Assembly (NCBI RefSeq): GCF_003327285.1
Contig: NZ_KZ848473.1
Span: 868,001-932,000, forward strand
Direction of reading: 5' to 3'
DNA from: Microbacterium sorbitolivorans
GTDB taxonomy: Bacteria; Actinomycetota; Actinomycetes; Actinomycetales; Microbacteriaceae
Length of the DNA stretch: 64,000 bases
Part shown: positions 15,789 to 23,733 of the stretch, piece after piece
Numbering within the stretch: the stretch's first letter is position 1
How the letters are laid out: each line of letters opens with the position of its first letter
Translations under genes and position numbers: made by a program
The notes under the pieces: generated by a model
Databases searched by the model: none
What the model was told of the DNA's origin: nothing
What the model saw: only the letters and a program-made list of their open reading frames with translations

Positions 15789-16732
15789 CGGGGGTGGATC
15801 CCGCTCCGCCCCAGGAAGGCGAGGAACGCCGACCGGGACGAGAGTTCCTCGAACGTCCATCGGATCAGGCGTTGGCCCGAGACTCCGCGGATATCGTCTT
15901 CGCGTCGCTTCTCGTCGATGACGATCTGCTCGGGCGTGCGGCCCTCGCGCATGTCGGGGTTCTGATACTTCGCGGCGCCGTCGAACTCACCCAGCACGCC
16001 CTGGATCTCGAAGTCGACAAAATAGTGGCGTCCGGTCGCGCCGGTCACGGGCACCTGCAGCCCCACGTCGTCGATCCCCGACTGAATCAGATAGAGACGG
16101 CTCACGCTCTCGCCGGGAGAATCCGCCCGCGGATCCATGACATCGGCGATGAAGCGGGCATTCGTGATCCCGCGGGCTCCGGGATAGCACCCGATGAGCG
16201 CGCGCAGCTCGTCCCTGAACTGCTCGGCCTTCTCCTCGTCGACGACGTGGAACCGATCGGTCGCCGCGACTCGATGGATCGCCGCGTCGGCACACGCCAG
16301 GCCCGCGGCCAGAGACGCAGTCCGCGCCACGTCGAACACCGTTCGGACGAGCGTCGTCGCGCGCACTCCGTCAACCTCGACGCTCTCGCCATCCCACCGA
16401 TCCCGGTGACGCACGACCGCTTCGCTGCGGGTACCGGATCCGCTTTCGCCCGTCAGCAGGTGTGCGACGCCGTCGTCGCGGATCCGGAACAGCGGCAGCC
16501 CGTGCACCGCCGCCGCTGTCGCGCGGCACGCGACCGGCGGATCCGTTGCCGCGTCAGTCGCGGCGAGCGCCAGCGCGCGCTGCCGCTCTTCGACATACGC
16601 GTCGCGCCATTCCTGCGAGGCGGCGTAGTGCCCGTGGCGGATCCGCTCGATGCGCCCGTCCGCGACGAACGTCTGGAGGTCGTGGTCGGTGGTGCCGAAT
16701 TCCACGAGCGAGCGGCGGGCGAAGGTTTTCAT
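15752..16732 (-). CDS. AbiEi-like N-terminus with C-terminal endonuclease-like (DUF559/VSR-type) domain
   Basis: The 326-residue protein has an N-terminal winged-helix-like region (KTFARRSLVEFGTTDHDLQ, then DGRIERIRHGHYA) resembling the type IV antitoxin AbiEi start. A C-terminal domain has the pattern of VSR/DUF559 nucleases: EFDG near residue 245, then EKRREDDIR and LIRWTFEEL. Such single proteins are common in actinobacteria and their role is unclear; no AbiEii-type toxin is adjacent. The start is the ATG at 16732 (a GTG two codons upstream is possible). The last residues (TRFIRTDTK) are encoded by repeat E2, so the natural C-terminus has been replaced or extended by the repeat. Confidence 0.65.
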   Translation of the reverse strand: MKTFARRSLVEFGTTDHDLQTFVADGRIERIRHGHYAASQEWRDAYVEERQRALALAATDAATDPPVACRATAAAVHGLPLFRIRDDGVAHLLTGESGSGTRSEAVVRHRDRWDGESVEVDGVRATTLVRTVFDVARTASLAAGLACADAAIHRVAATDRFHVVDEEKAEQFRDELRALIGCYPGARGITNARFIADVMDPRADSPGESVSRLYLIQSGIDDVGLQVPVTGATGRHYFVDFEIQGVLGEFDGAAKYQNPDMREGRTPEQIVIDEKRREDDIRGVSGQRLIRWTFEELSSRSAFLAFLGRSGIHPRQRTRFIRTDTK

Positions 16733-16788
16733 GACCACATGGTGCCAAGAACGGTGCCCGTGGCGTTCGTGCCTGTGAGTAACCGCGT

Positions 16789-16856
16789 CGAAAGAACAAG
16801 CTTTGCCCGAACGCCTACGAAATAACGTAGGCACTCGCGTAAATCTTGTGCGTTCG
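16789..16856. repeat. 68-bp palindromic repeat, copy E3
   Basis: This copy is in the opposite orientation to E1 and E2 (core GAAATAACGTAGG on the plus strand). Its left arm has two substitutions in the first eight bases; the right arm CTTGTGCGTTCG is intact. In the centre, GCCTACG and CGTAGGC form a small perfect hairpin. It lies in the divergent intergenic region between the AbiEi-like gene and the oxidoreductase. Confidence 0.85.
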
Positions 16857-16921
16857 GCGGGAGGGGCGAGGGTGCGAGCCGGGGCGGGGAATGATCCCGG
16901 GCCTGCGTAGTTGCATCCAGT

Positions 16922-18001
16922 GTGGAGTTCGCGAGCGTTGTCGTTATTGGGGCCGGGCAGGCCGGGCTGTCTGCCGCCTACCATCTGAAGCGCCTGGGGA
17001 TCGATCACGTCGTCTCCGACGCGAACCCGGCACCCGGCGGCGCGTGGCAGCACCGATGGGAGTCGCTCTCGGTCGGCAAGCTCAACAAGATCTTCGACCT
17101 GCCGGGCATGCGGCAGCCCGAGATGGATCCGCGGGAGCCGTCGCGCGACGCCGTCCCGCGATACTTCGCCGAGTTCGAGCGCGCGCACGACCTCGACGTG
17201 CGCCGCCCCGTGCGCGTGGCGAGCGTCGAATACGCCGATGAGGATGAGCGCGGCGACCTCATCGTCGCGACCGCCGCCGGTTCCTGGCGTACCCGCGCGA
17301 TCATCAACGCCACGGGCACGTGGAACAACCCGCTCCTTCCCCATTACCCGGGCGCCGACACGTTCCGCGGGCGCCAGCTTCACACCCGCGACTACACGCG
17401 CCTCGAGGATTTCCGCGGCCAGCGCGTCGCGATCGTCGGCGGCGGCATCTCGGGCGTGCAGCTGCTCGAGGAGATCTCGCGCGTCACTGACACCCTCTGG
17501 TACACGCGCCGCGAGCCCGTCTTCACCGATGGCGAGTTCACGCCCGAGACGACGGGCCGCGACACCATCGAGAAGGTCACGGCCGCGGTCGAGGCGGGCC
17601 TACCGTCGGGCAGCATCGTCGGTTACACGGGCCTCGGCTGGACCGACTACACGATCGCCGCCCGCGACCGCGGCGTGCTCGTGCGCCGCCCCATGTTCAC
17701 CGCGATCGAGCCCGACGGCGTCCGCGAGGCCGACGGATCCTTCACGCCCGTCGACGTAATCCTTTGGGCGACGGGGTTCCGCGCCGACATCGCGCACCTG
17801 GATCCGCTGTTCCTCGTGAACGAGCTCGGCGGGATCCGCATGACCGGCACGGAGGTGTGGGGCGAGCCGCGCGTGCACCTCATCGGCTTCGGCCCGAGCC
17901 AGTCGACCGTCGGGGCGAACCGCGCCGGTCGCGATGCGGCGCGGGCGCTCGGCCGCTACCTCGCCGAACGCACACAAAATGCCCCAGCGAACATGAAATA
18001 A
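16922..18001 (+). CDS. FAD/NAD(P)-dependent oxidoreductase (flavin monooxygenase-like)
   Basis: The 359-residue protein has two Rossmann motifs: GAGQAGLSAAYHL at residue 10 for FAD, and VGGGISGVQLLEE near residue 173 for NAD(P)H, plus the family segments WQHRWESL and INATGTW and a late ATGF. It belongs to the CzcO/flavin-containing monooxygenase group of single-component oxygenating enzymes; its substrate is unknown. The start is a GTG. The last ten codons and the stop come from repeat E4. It lies upstream of cofD, separated by that repeat. Confidence 0.82.
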   Translation: MEFASVVVIGAGQAGLSAAYHLKRLGIDHVVSDANPAPGGAWQHRWESLSVGKLNKIFDLPGMRQPEMDPREPSRDAVPRYFAEFERAHDLDVRRPVRVASVEYADEDERGDLIVATAAGSWRTRAIINATGTWNNPLLPHYPGADTFRGRQLHTRDYTRLEDFRGQRVAIVGGGISGVQLLEEISRVTDTLWYTRREPVFTDGEFTPETTGRDTIEKVTAAVEAGLPSGSIVGYTGLGWTDYTIAARDRGVLVRRPMFTAIEPDGVREADGSFTPVDVILWATGFRADIAHLDPLFLVNELGGIRMTGTEVWGEPRVHLIGFGPSQSTVGANRAGRDAARALGRYLAERTQNAPANMK

Positions 18002-18032
18002 CGTAGGCGCTCGCGAAAAGCTTGTGCGTTCG
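17965..18032. repeat. 68-bp palindromic repeat, copy E4
   Basis: This copy has the same orientation as E3. Left arm CGAACGCACACAAAAT is slightly decayed; right arm AAAGCTTGTGCGTTCG is intact. The core GAAATAACGTAGG supplies the AAA-TAA end of the upstream oxidoreductase gene (stop 17999-18001). The element ends 18 bases before the start of cofD. Confidence 0.88.
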
Positions 18033-18050
18033 GGCGGATAGCGTAGGGAT

Positions 18051-18998
18051 ATGCGCATCACAGTGATCGGCGGGGGCGTCGGCTGCGCCCGGTTCGTGCT
18101 CGGGCTCCGCGAATACGTCAGTAGCGAAGACTCCATCGACGTCGTCGTCAACACCGCCGACGACTGGTGGGTCTCGGGGCTCCGCATCGCCCCCGATCAC
18201 GACAGTCTGCTCTATGCCCTCGCCGGCGTGAACGACACGGTGCGCGGCTGGGGCCGCTCCGATGAGACCGAGCGCGTCGCCGGCGAGCTCCACGCCTGGG
18301 GCACGGCGCCCGAGTGGTTCACCCTCGGTGACCTCGACCTCGGCACGCACATCGCTCGCACCGCGTGGCTGCGCGCGGGCGAGAGCGTCAGCGACGTGTA
18401 CCGCCGCCTCGGATCCCGCTGGGATCTCGGCGTCACGCTGCACCCCGCGACCGATACCGAGATCGACACGCAGGTCATCACCGACGAGGGCCGGATCCAC
18501 TTCCAGGAGTGGTGGGTGAAGCACCGTTCACAGATCCCCGCGCGCGGCTTCGAGCAGCTAAACATCGCCAGTGCCGCCCCGAGCGAGGGCGCCCGCGAGG
18601 CGATCGAGAACGCCGACGTGATCCTCCTCGCCCCCTCGAACCCCGTCGTCTCGATCGGGCCTGTGCTCGCGGTGCCCGGAATGCGCGACCTCCTCCGGGG
18701 TGCCCGCGCCAAGATCGTCGGCGTCTCGGGCATCATCGACGGGTCCGTCGTCCGCGGCATGGCCGACGCCTGCCTCTCGGCGATCGGCGTCGAGACCTCC
18801 GCCCGCGCGGTCGCGGAACACTATGGCGCGCGAAAGGCGGGCGGGATCCTCGACGGATGGCTCGTCGACGAAACAGACGCGGCGGCGGTGGATCCGCTCA
18901 CCGCGTTGGGGATCCGCACCCGCGCGGTGCCCCTGTGGTTACGCGACCCCGCCTCGTCGGCGCAGGTCGCGCGCGACGCCGTCGCGCTCGCGCGCTAA
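18051..18998 (+). CDS. cofD: 2-phospho-L-lactate transferase (coenzyme F420 biosynthesis)
   Basis: CofD/FbiA transfers the phospholactyl (or phosphoenolpyruvyl) group to the deazaflavin FO in F420 synthesis. The 315-residue protein starts with the nucleotide-binding GGGVGCARFVLGL, followed by the NTADDWWVSGLRIAPDHDS block. Further family features are LGDLDLGTHIARTAWL and LLAPSNPVVSIGPVL. No fbiB or fbiC is seen nearby, so the pathway must be completed elsewhere. Its stop overlaps the convergent gene by 4 bases. Confidence 0.92.
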   Translation: MRITVIGGGVGCARFVLGLREYVSSEDSIDVVVNTADDWWVSGLRIAPDHDSLLYALAGVNDTVRGWGRSDETERVAGELHAWGTAPEWFTLGDLDLGTHIARTAWLRAGESVSDVYRRLGSRWDLGVTLHPATDTEIDTQVITDEGRIHFQEWWVKHRSQIPARGFEQLNIASAAPSEGAREAIENADVILLAPSNPVVSIGPVLAVPGMRDLLRGARAKIVGVSGIIDGSVVRGMADACLSAIGVETSARAVAEHYGARKAGGILDGWLVDETDAAAVDPLTALGIRTRAVPLWLRDPASSAQVARDAVALAR

Positions 18999-19591
18999 GC
19001 GAGGGCCACCGGTTGCCGCAGGATGGTGCGCAGGCGTTCCGGCGCCGTGCGGCGTGGGTCGCTGAGATAGATCTCGTGGTGCGTGCCGGCGAGGCGGTAC
19101 CCGTCGGCGAGCGCGTGAGAGTGCATCGCCTCGATGACGGGCCCCTCGTCGTCGAATGGCCCGACGTGAAGCGTCTGCACGCAGGTGCCCTCGGTCAGCG
19201 ATCGAAGCTCGACAGCCGGAGAGCGATCCCCGGCCCTCTCGCGCGCGGCATCGACAATCTCGCCCGGGATCCACGATGGCACGGCGATCATCATCGTCCA
19301 GCGCCACGAGCTTTTATCCCGCCGCGAGGTGAATGCGTCCATGTCGTCGGCCCACCAGAGGCCCTCGAGCGGCGGCACCACGTGGTCTCTTCCGAGCGCG
19401 TCGCGGGCCACGAACTTCAGCGCGTACGCGAGCGGATAGAGCGCCTCGAGCGCGGCGCGGTACGCGGGTGCGGTGTTCGGATCCCCGGATCCGTCGACCG
19501 CGAGATAGCGTGCCTCGGGCACCGCGAGGATCCGGAACTCGCCGCGGCGAGCGCGATACGCGTCATCCGACTTCTTCAGGTCGATCTTCAC
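18995..19591 (-). CDS. GyrI-like small-molecule-binding domain protein
   Basis: The 198-residue protein resembles the GyrI-like (AraC effector-binding) family: GEFRILAVPEARYLAVDGSGDP near the start, a central WRWTMMIAVPSWI strand, and a final LHVGPFDDEGPVIEAMHSHALADGY block. These proteins bind small molecules, and the stand-alone ones are thought to be hydrolases or sequestering proteins. The GTG start overlaps the stop of the upstream GNAT gene by 4 bases, so the two are translated together. Confidence 0.8.
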   Translation of the reverse strand: MKIDLKKSDDAYRARRGEFRILAVPEARYLAVDGSGDPNTAPAYRAALEALYPLAYALKFVARDALGRDHVVPPLEGLWWADDMDAFTSRRDKSSWRWTMMIAVPSWIPGEIVDAARERAGDRSPAVELRSLTEGTCVQTLHVGPFDDEGPVIEAMHSHALADGYRLAGTHHEIYLSDPRRTAPERLRTILRQPVALA

Positions 19592-20160
19592 GCGAGCGTC
19601 TTCCGCATGATCACCCGCGGGTATCCGGCCAAGACGGAGGTCGTCTCGGAGACCATCTCGAAGCCCGCGGCTTCGAACAGCGAGCGCGTGCCGACGTAGG
19701 CCATCGTGAGGTCGACGCGTTCGCCGCGGTTGTCGACGGGATATCCCTCGATCGCGGGGGCGCCGTGCGAGCGGGCGAGGTCGACCGCGCCCTCGACGAG
19801 CTCGTGCATGATGCCCTGCTTGCGGTAGCCCGGCCGCACGCGGAAGCACCAGAGCGACCAGACGTCGAGGTCGTCGACGTGCGGGATCCGCCGATTGCGG
19901 GCGAAGCTCGTATCCGCCCGCGGGTGCACGGCGGCCCACCCCACGGGCTCGCCGTCGCGGTAGGCGATCACCCCGGGCGGCGGATCCTCGTGACACAGCT
20001 CGCGCACGCGCTCGGCCCGCGCGGGGCCGCGGAGAGCGTTGTTGGCCTTGCTCCCCAGGCGGTAGCTCAGGCAGAAGCAGACGTTCGATTCGGGATTCTT
20101 CGGCCCGACGAGGGTCGCGACGGCATCGAAGTCCGTCGCCGGTTGCACGATGATGCCCAT
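19588..20160 (-). CDS. GNAT family acetyltransferase
   Basis: The 190-residue protein has a single GNAT domain with the acetyl-CoA motif RPGYRKQGIMHELV near residues 105-120 and the late VGTRSLFEAAGFEMV segment typical of the fold. The N-terminus (CFCLSYRLG) resembles GNATs found next to resistance or stress genes; the substrate is unknown. It is followed in a 4-base overlap by the GyrI-like protein, forming a two-gene unit. Confidence 0.82.
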   Translation of the reverse strand: MGIIVQPATDFDAVATLVGPKNPESNVCFCLSYRLGSKANNALRGPARAERVRELCHEDPPPGVIAYRDGEPVGWAAVHPRADTSFARNRRIPHVDDLDVWSLWCFRVRPGYRKQGIMHELVEGAVDLARSHGAPAIEGYPVDNRGERVDLTMAYVGTRSLFEAAGFEMVSETTSVLAGYPRVIMRKTLA

Positions 20161-20203
20161 GCGCTCATTCTCGTTGACTGTGGCCGAGACGCAAGGCCCC
20201 GCC

Positions 20204-20716
20204 TCACGCGAGGGCTTCGCGCACAGACTCCTCGAACTCCTCCGGCGTGAGGAAGCCCTCGAGCAGCTCCGAGAGGGTGCCGAACTCCTCGACCTCGCCG
20301 AAGTAGTCCTCGTGGTCGGTCGTGTAGATCGCGGGGTTCTCCGGGTTCGGATCCTCGGCGATCGTGAAGTAGTAGTTCGGGAAGCCGTCGGAGTATCCGA
20401 GCAGCACGACCGTCGGCGCCTCGACGCCGCAGAGCTCGGTCAGCGGTTCGGCGTCGATCGTGCCGTCCCACTCCTCGTGGTCGGGCGTGCCCGGGGTGAA
20501 GGGCGTGAAACGGGTCACGTTCCAGGCCAGGTCGGGGTAGGTGACGAGCGTCGACGCCTTCGACGGATCCGCGGCGAGCGCCGTGAACACGTCTTCCTCG
20601 GCGTAGTCGGCCCAATCGGCGAAGAGCAGGGGCTTCGGGAACTGCAGTTCCTCGAGCGTGGTTCCGGATCCGCCGAGGGCCGCGATCCGCTGGACGACGT
20701 CGGGCGAAAGGGTCAT
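20204..20716 (-). CDS. SMI1/KNR4 (SUKH)-like small protein
   Basis: The 170-residue acidic protein has features of the SUKH fold: PDVVQRIAALGGSG near the start, GYSDGFPNYYFTIAEDP in the middle, IYTTDHEDYF, and a C-terminal LSELLEGFLTPEEFEESV helix. SUKH proteins often give immunity to toxins or act in signalling, but no toxin gene is adjacent. The ATG overlaps the stop of the upstream DUF1801 gene (ATGA). The family assignment is by eye. Confidence 0.5.
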   Translation of the reverse strand: MTLSPDVVQRIAALGGSGTTLEELQFPKPLLFADWADYAEEDVFTALAADPSKASTLVTYPDLAWNVTRFTPFTPGTPDHEEWDGTIDAEPLTELCGVEAPTVVLLGYSDGFPNYYFTIAEDPNPENPAIYTTDHEDYFGEVEEFGTLSELLEGFLTPEEFEESVREALA

Positions 20717-21108
20717 GAGTTCATCTCCGATGCTGCGATGGTGAGGGCGACGATGCCGTCGCGCCTGGCTTCTAGGTCTTCGAGGGAGGCGAGCTTGATG
20801 TGGCGCATCGAGGCGGATCCGGTGAGGAGCCCCGCCGGGTCGTCGAGCTGGGAGCCCTTCATGAGCGTCAGCGAGACCCACTTGGTGTACGGCATCACGG
20901 CCGCCATGCCCCAGCCGTTGTACCCGTACTGGTGGGCGCCGTATCCGATGGCGGCGTCGACGGTGTCGACCGAGTTGGCGATGCCGGGGAGCGTGTCGAT
21001 GACGAGCTGGTGCAGGGCGAGGTACACGTCGACAAGGGGCCGTTCTCCGGCCACGCGGGTCAGATCTTCCGGGGTGGGCGACTCGATGTGCGGGTGCGTC
21101 TTCGCCAT
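20713..21108 (-). CDS. DUF1801 domain protein
   Basis: The 131-residue protein matches the DUF1801 (YdhG-like) layout: DVYLALHQLVIDTLPGI near residue 30, then YGYNGWGMAAVMPYTKWVSL, then GSASMRHIKLASLEDL and a final helix. Members are frataxin-like small proteins of uncertain role. It is translated in overlap with the SUKH-like gene. It is divergent from the MerR-controlled operon, with 86 bases between the starts. Confidence 0.75.
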   Translation of the reverse strand: MAKTHPHIESPTPEDLTRVAGERPLVDVYLALHQLVIDTLPGIANSVDTVDAAIGYGAHQYGYNGWGMAAVMPYTKWVSLTLMKGSQLDDPAGLLTGSASMRHIKLASLEDLEARRDGIVALTIAASEMNS

Positions 21109-21157
21109 ACGGCACAGGGTAAACCATCGCCGTAACCAAAAACTACCCTCGCGGGCT

Positions 21158-21188
21158 TGACCTGGAGTGCGCTCCAGGTCATACCGTC
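21158..21188 (+). promoter_or_regulatory. MerR-type promoter and operator
   Basis: TTGACC (21158-21163) and TACCGT (21183-21188) are separated by 19 bases, the over-long spacing typical of MerR-regulated promoters. A perfect 9-base inverted repeat, GACCTGGAG and CTCCAGGTC around TGCG (21160-21181), fills the spacer. The operon downstream contains a merR-type gene, so this is very probably its own operator. Confidence 0.8.
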
Positions 21189-21194
21189 CGAGAC

Positions 21195-21551
21195 ATGATC
21201 ACTCTCCTACTCCTCATCCCCATGGCGCTCGTCGCCCTCCTCCAGCTCGTCGCCGCCATCGGCATTCCGGGCGAGGCCCGCGCACACGACCTCGAGCTCC
21301 CCGCGTACCTCGCCTCGTGGACCCTCTACGCGGTCGGCTTCCTCGGTGCGGTCGCGAGCGTCGTGCTCGCGCGCGGGCCGCTCACGCTCGTCGTTCCACT
21401 CGTCGCGGTCACGGCCGCGGCCGTCGTCGCGGGCCCGCTGGTCTGGGGCCACGCAATCGGCGAGTTCCACCTCGCGCACCACCTTGTGCGCGCCGCGCTC
21501 CTCGTCGTCGTGCTCGTGTTCTACTTCTGGTATGTCGCTCTCCATCGGTGA
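21195..21551 (+). CDS. Small integral membrane protein
   Basis: The 118-residue protein has four hydrophobic segments (residues 2-24, 37-58, 62-84 and 92-114) and no catalytic motif. It is the first gene of the MerR-controlled unit, and its end overlaps the regulator gene by 20 bases. It could assist the MFS exporter or act as a small-multidrug-type protein, but it does not show the SMR signature. Function unknown. Confidence 0.65.
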   Translation: MITLLLLIPMALVALLQLVAAIGIPGEARAHDLELPAYLASWTLYAVGFLGAVASVVLARGPLTLVVPLVAVTAAAVVAGPLVWGHAIGEFHLAHHLVRAALLVVVLVFYFWYVALHR

Positions 21552-21939
21552 AGTCGCACGGCGCTCCGGCCTCACGCACGACACCCTGCGCTACTACGAG
21601 CGCATCGGGCTCGTGCCGCCGGCCGACCGCGACTCGGCGGGGCGCCGCAGCTACACCGAGCAAACCCTCGACCAGTTACACGTCGTCACCGCACTGCGCT
21701 CGGTCGGTTTCAGCATCGCCGAGGTGCAGCGGGTCCTCGGGGTCAAGGACGGCACGACGACGGCGCGCGCCCGGGTCGGGGCAATGCGCGAGGCAATCGC
21801 CGACCTCGAGGCATCGCTCAACGACAAGCAGCTCGCAATCGACACCGCCCGGGCGCAGCTCGCCTCGTGGCGCGGCGAACTCGACGCCGGCGAGCCCTGG
21901 CCCGACGTGCCACTCGACGCCTTCGAAGGATCCGCATGA
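21532..21939 (+). CDS. MerR family transcriptional regulator
   Basis: The 135-residue regulator starts SLSIGEVARRSGLTHDTLRY and continues YERIGLVPPADRDSAGRRSY, the canonical MerR winged-helix DNA-binding domain, followed by a coiled-coil dimer helix (residues 75-115). It has no metal-binding cysteines, so it probably senses an organic compound. Its ATG lies inside the upstream membrane protein gene, and its stop overlaps the MFS start (ATGA). It should act at the operator at 21160-21181. Confidence 0.92.
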   Translation: MSLSIGEVARRSGLTHDTLRYYERIGLVPPADRDSAGRRSYTEQTLDQLHVVTALRSVGFSIAEVQRVLGVKDGTTTARARVGAMREAIADLEASLNDKQLAIDTARAQLASWRGELDAGEPWPDVPLDAFEGSA

Positions 21940-23126
21940 CCTCTTCGCTGCGCACCGTCGCGCATGATCGCCTCTACGCGGGCGCCACAATCGCGCTGCT
22001 CCTCGACGGGCTCGGCGCGTCGATGGCCGCGCCGCAGATCGCGCGATTCCTCGTCGAAGACCTGGGCGTGCCACTCGGCATGGCGGGCCTGTACTACCTC
22101 ACCAACCTCGCCGCGCCCGTGGCCGGCTTTCTCGTGGGGCGCCGCTCCGACCACACCGGCAACAGGCTCGGGCTCTTCCGGATATGTGCGATCGCCGGCG
22201 CGGCCGGCTGGATCCTCATCGCAACATCGACGGCCGCGTGGGTGCCGTTCGTCGTGAGCGCGCTCGTGCTCGGCTTCGCGGGCGCCGCCGGATCCCAGCT
22301 CTTCGCGGCCGTGCACGACGAGATCCGCGCCCGCGGCGACGAGAAGGTCGCCGACGGCATCATCTCGATCGTGCGCATGGCGCTCACCGCAGGATGGGTC
22401 ATCGGCCCCGTACTCGGCTCGTGGCTCGCGTCGGTCACGAGCCTGTCGACCATGCTGCTCCTCACCGCGGCCGCATGCTTCGCCCAGATCATCCCCATGG
22501 GTTTCCTCCGCGACCGAGCCCCGGTCGCCGCCCACGGCGACGCGCCGAACGCGCGCCCCGGGAACCGCCGGTTGTTGCCCGTGATCGCCTTCACGGGGCT
22601 CTACGTGCTCGTCTACGCGGGCGAGCCCATCAAGTACGCGTATTTGCCGATCCACATGGATCGGAACCTGCACGTCTCCGCCGCAATCGCCGGAGCGATC
22701 ATCGGCATCCAGCCGCTCATCGAGCTCATCCTCATGCCCGTGGCGGTCGTCGTCGCGCGCCGGATCGGCCTCATGCGGCTCATGGTGTTCGGCGCCATCT
22801 TCGGCGTCGTCGCGAACCTTTTCTTCGCGTTCTCGAGCGGCCCCGTCGGGCTCTTCGCCGGCCAGATCCTCATGGGCGGTGTGTGGGGCATCTTCGCGGG
22901 CCTCGGCATCGTCGTCGCGCAACGCCTCCTGCCCGAGGCCGTCGCGACCGCCTCGGCGATCTTCATGAGCGCGACGGCCATCGCGAGCGCCATCGGCGGT
23001 GCGACGGGCGCGCTCGGCGTCAGCCTCGGCGGCCTGCCCCTCGTGTTCCTCGCGCCCGCCGCCTACGCGCTGCTCTCCGCGATCGGGCTCGTCGTCATGT
23101 CACGCGGCAGGCACGCCGTTGCCTAG
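21936..23126 (+). CDS. MFS transporter, sugar-efflux (SET) type
   Basis: The 396-residue protein has twelve predicted membrane helices and the MFS loop 2-3 motif GFLVGRRSDHTGNRLGL. Its N-terminal half resembles SetA/SetB sugar efflux transporters (IARFLVEDLGVPLGMAGLYYL). It is the last gene of the MerR-controlled operon and is probably an exporter of the inducing compound. The 3' end overlaps the convergent uracil-DNA glycosylase gene by 27 bases. Confidence 0.82.
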   Translation: MTSSLRTVAHDRLYAGATIALLLDGLGASMAAPQIARFLVEDLGVPLGMAGLYYLTNLAAPVAGFLVGRRSDHTGNRLGLFRICAIAGAAGWILIATSTAAWVPFVVSALVLGFAGAAGSQLFAAVHDEIRARGDEKVADGIISIVRMALTAGWVIGPVLGSWLASVTSLSTMLLLTAAACFAQIIPMGFLRDRAPVAAHGDAPNARPGNRRLLPVIAFTGLYVLVYAGEPIKYAYLPIHMDRNLHVSAAIAGAIIGIQPLIELILMPVAVVVARRIGLMRLMVFGAIFGVVANLFFAFSSGPVGLFAGQILMGGVWGIFAGLGIVVAQRLLPEAVATASAIFMSATAIASAIGGATGALGVSLGGLPLVFLAPAAYALLSAIGLVVMSRGRHAVA

Positions 23127-23696
23127 CGCCTCGGCGACGCGCTCCCGCAGCGCCGGCACGACCTCCCGTTCGAACCATGGGTTCTTGGCCTGCCATCGGA
23201 AGTTCAGCGGCGAGGGGTGTACGAGCGGGAAGAACTCGGGCAGGTAGTCGGCGTAGCCCCGCACCGTCTCGGTGAGGTTTCGGGCCGCGCGCTTGCCGAG
23301 ATAGTGCTTCTGCGCGTAGCTGCCGATGAGAATCGTCAGGCTCACGTCGGGCATGAGTTCGAGCAGCCGCGGGTGCCAGGTGTCCGCGAAGCCCTTGCGC
23401 GGCGGGGCGTCGCCCGTCGCGGCCTTGCCGGGATAGTAGAAGTCCATCGGCAGGATCGTGAACAGGTTGGTGTCGCGGAACTGCTCGTCGCTCACGCCGA
23501 GCCACGACTTGAGCGTGACGCCGCTCGCGTCGTCCCACGCGACGCCCGATTCCTCGGCCTTGCGCCCGGGCGCCTGGCCGACGAGCGCGATCCGCGCCCC
23601 GGATCCGGCGGTATAGAGCGGCAGGATCCCGCGCGCGGTGGCGCTCGCGTTGTCCAGATCGTCGATGATCTGCTGGCGAATCTCCTCAAAGCCCAT
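23100..23696 (-). CDS. Uracil-DNA glycosylase family protein
   Basis: The 198-residue protein has two UDG superfamily motifs: VGQAPGRKAE near residue 35 (active-site GQxPG) and LVHPSPLN near residue 165 (HPSPxN). These enzymes remove uracil or related damaged bases from DNA. It is shorter than family 1 enzymes and corresponds to the compact uracil-DNA-glycosylase-like family. The ATG at 23696 is preferred over an upstream start. It is convergent with the MFS gene. Confidence 0.82.
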   Translation of the reverse strand: MGFEEIRQQIIDDLDNASATARGILPLYTAGSGARIALVGQAPGRKAEESGVAWDDASGVTLKSWLGVSDEQFRDTNLFTILPMDFYYPGKAATGDAPPRKGFADTWHPRLLELMPDVSLTILIGSYAQKHYLGKRAARNLTETVRGYADYLPEFFPLVHPSPLNFRWQAKNPWFEREVVPALRERVAEALGNGVPAA

Positions 23697-23733
23697 GCCT
23701 CGATCATCCTCCTGTTCGGGTCGATAGGCGCCC

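Noticed and set aside
14535..18032. CRISPR array from repeated 68-bp units
   Set aside because: Copies are more than 1 kb apart with genes between them, are in both orientations, and there are no cas genes.
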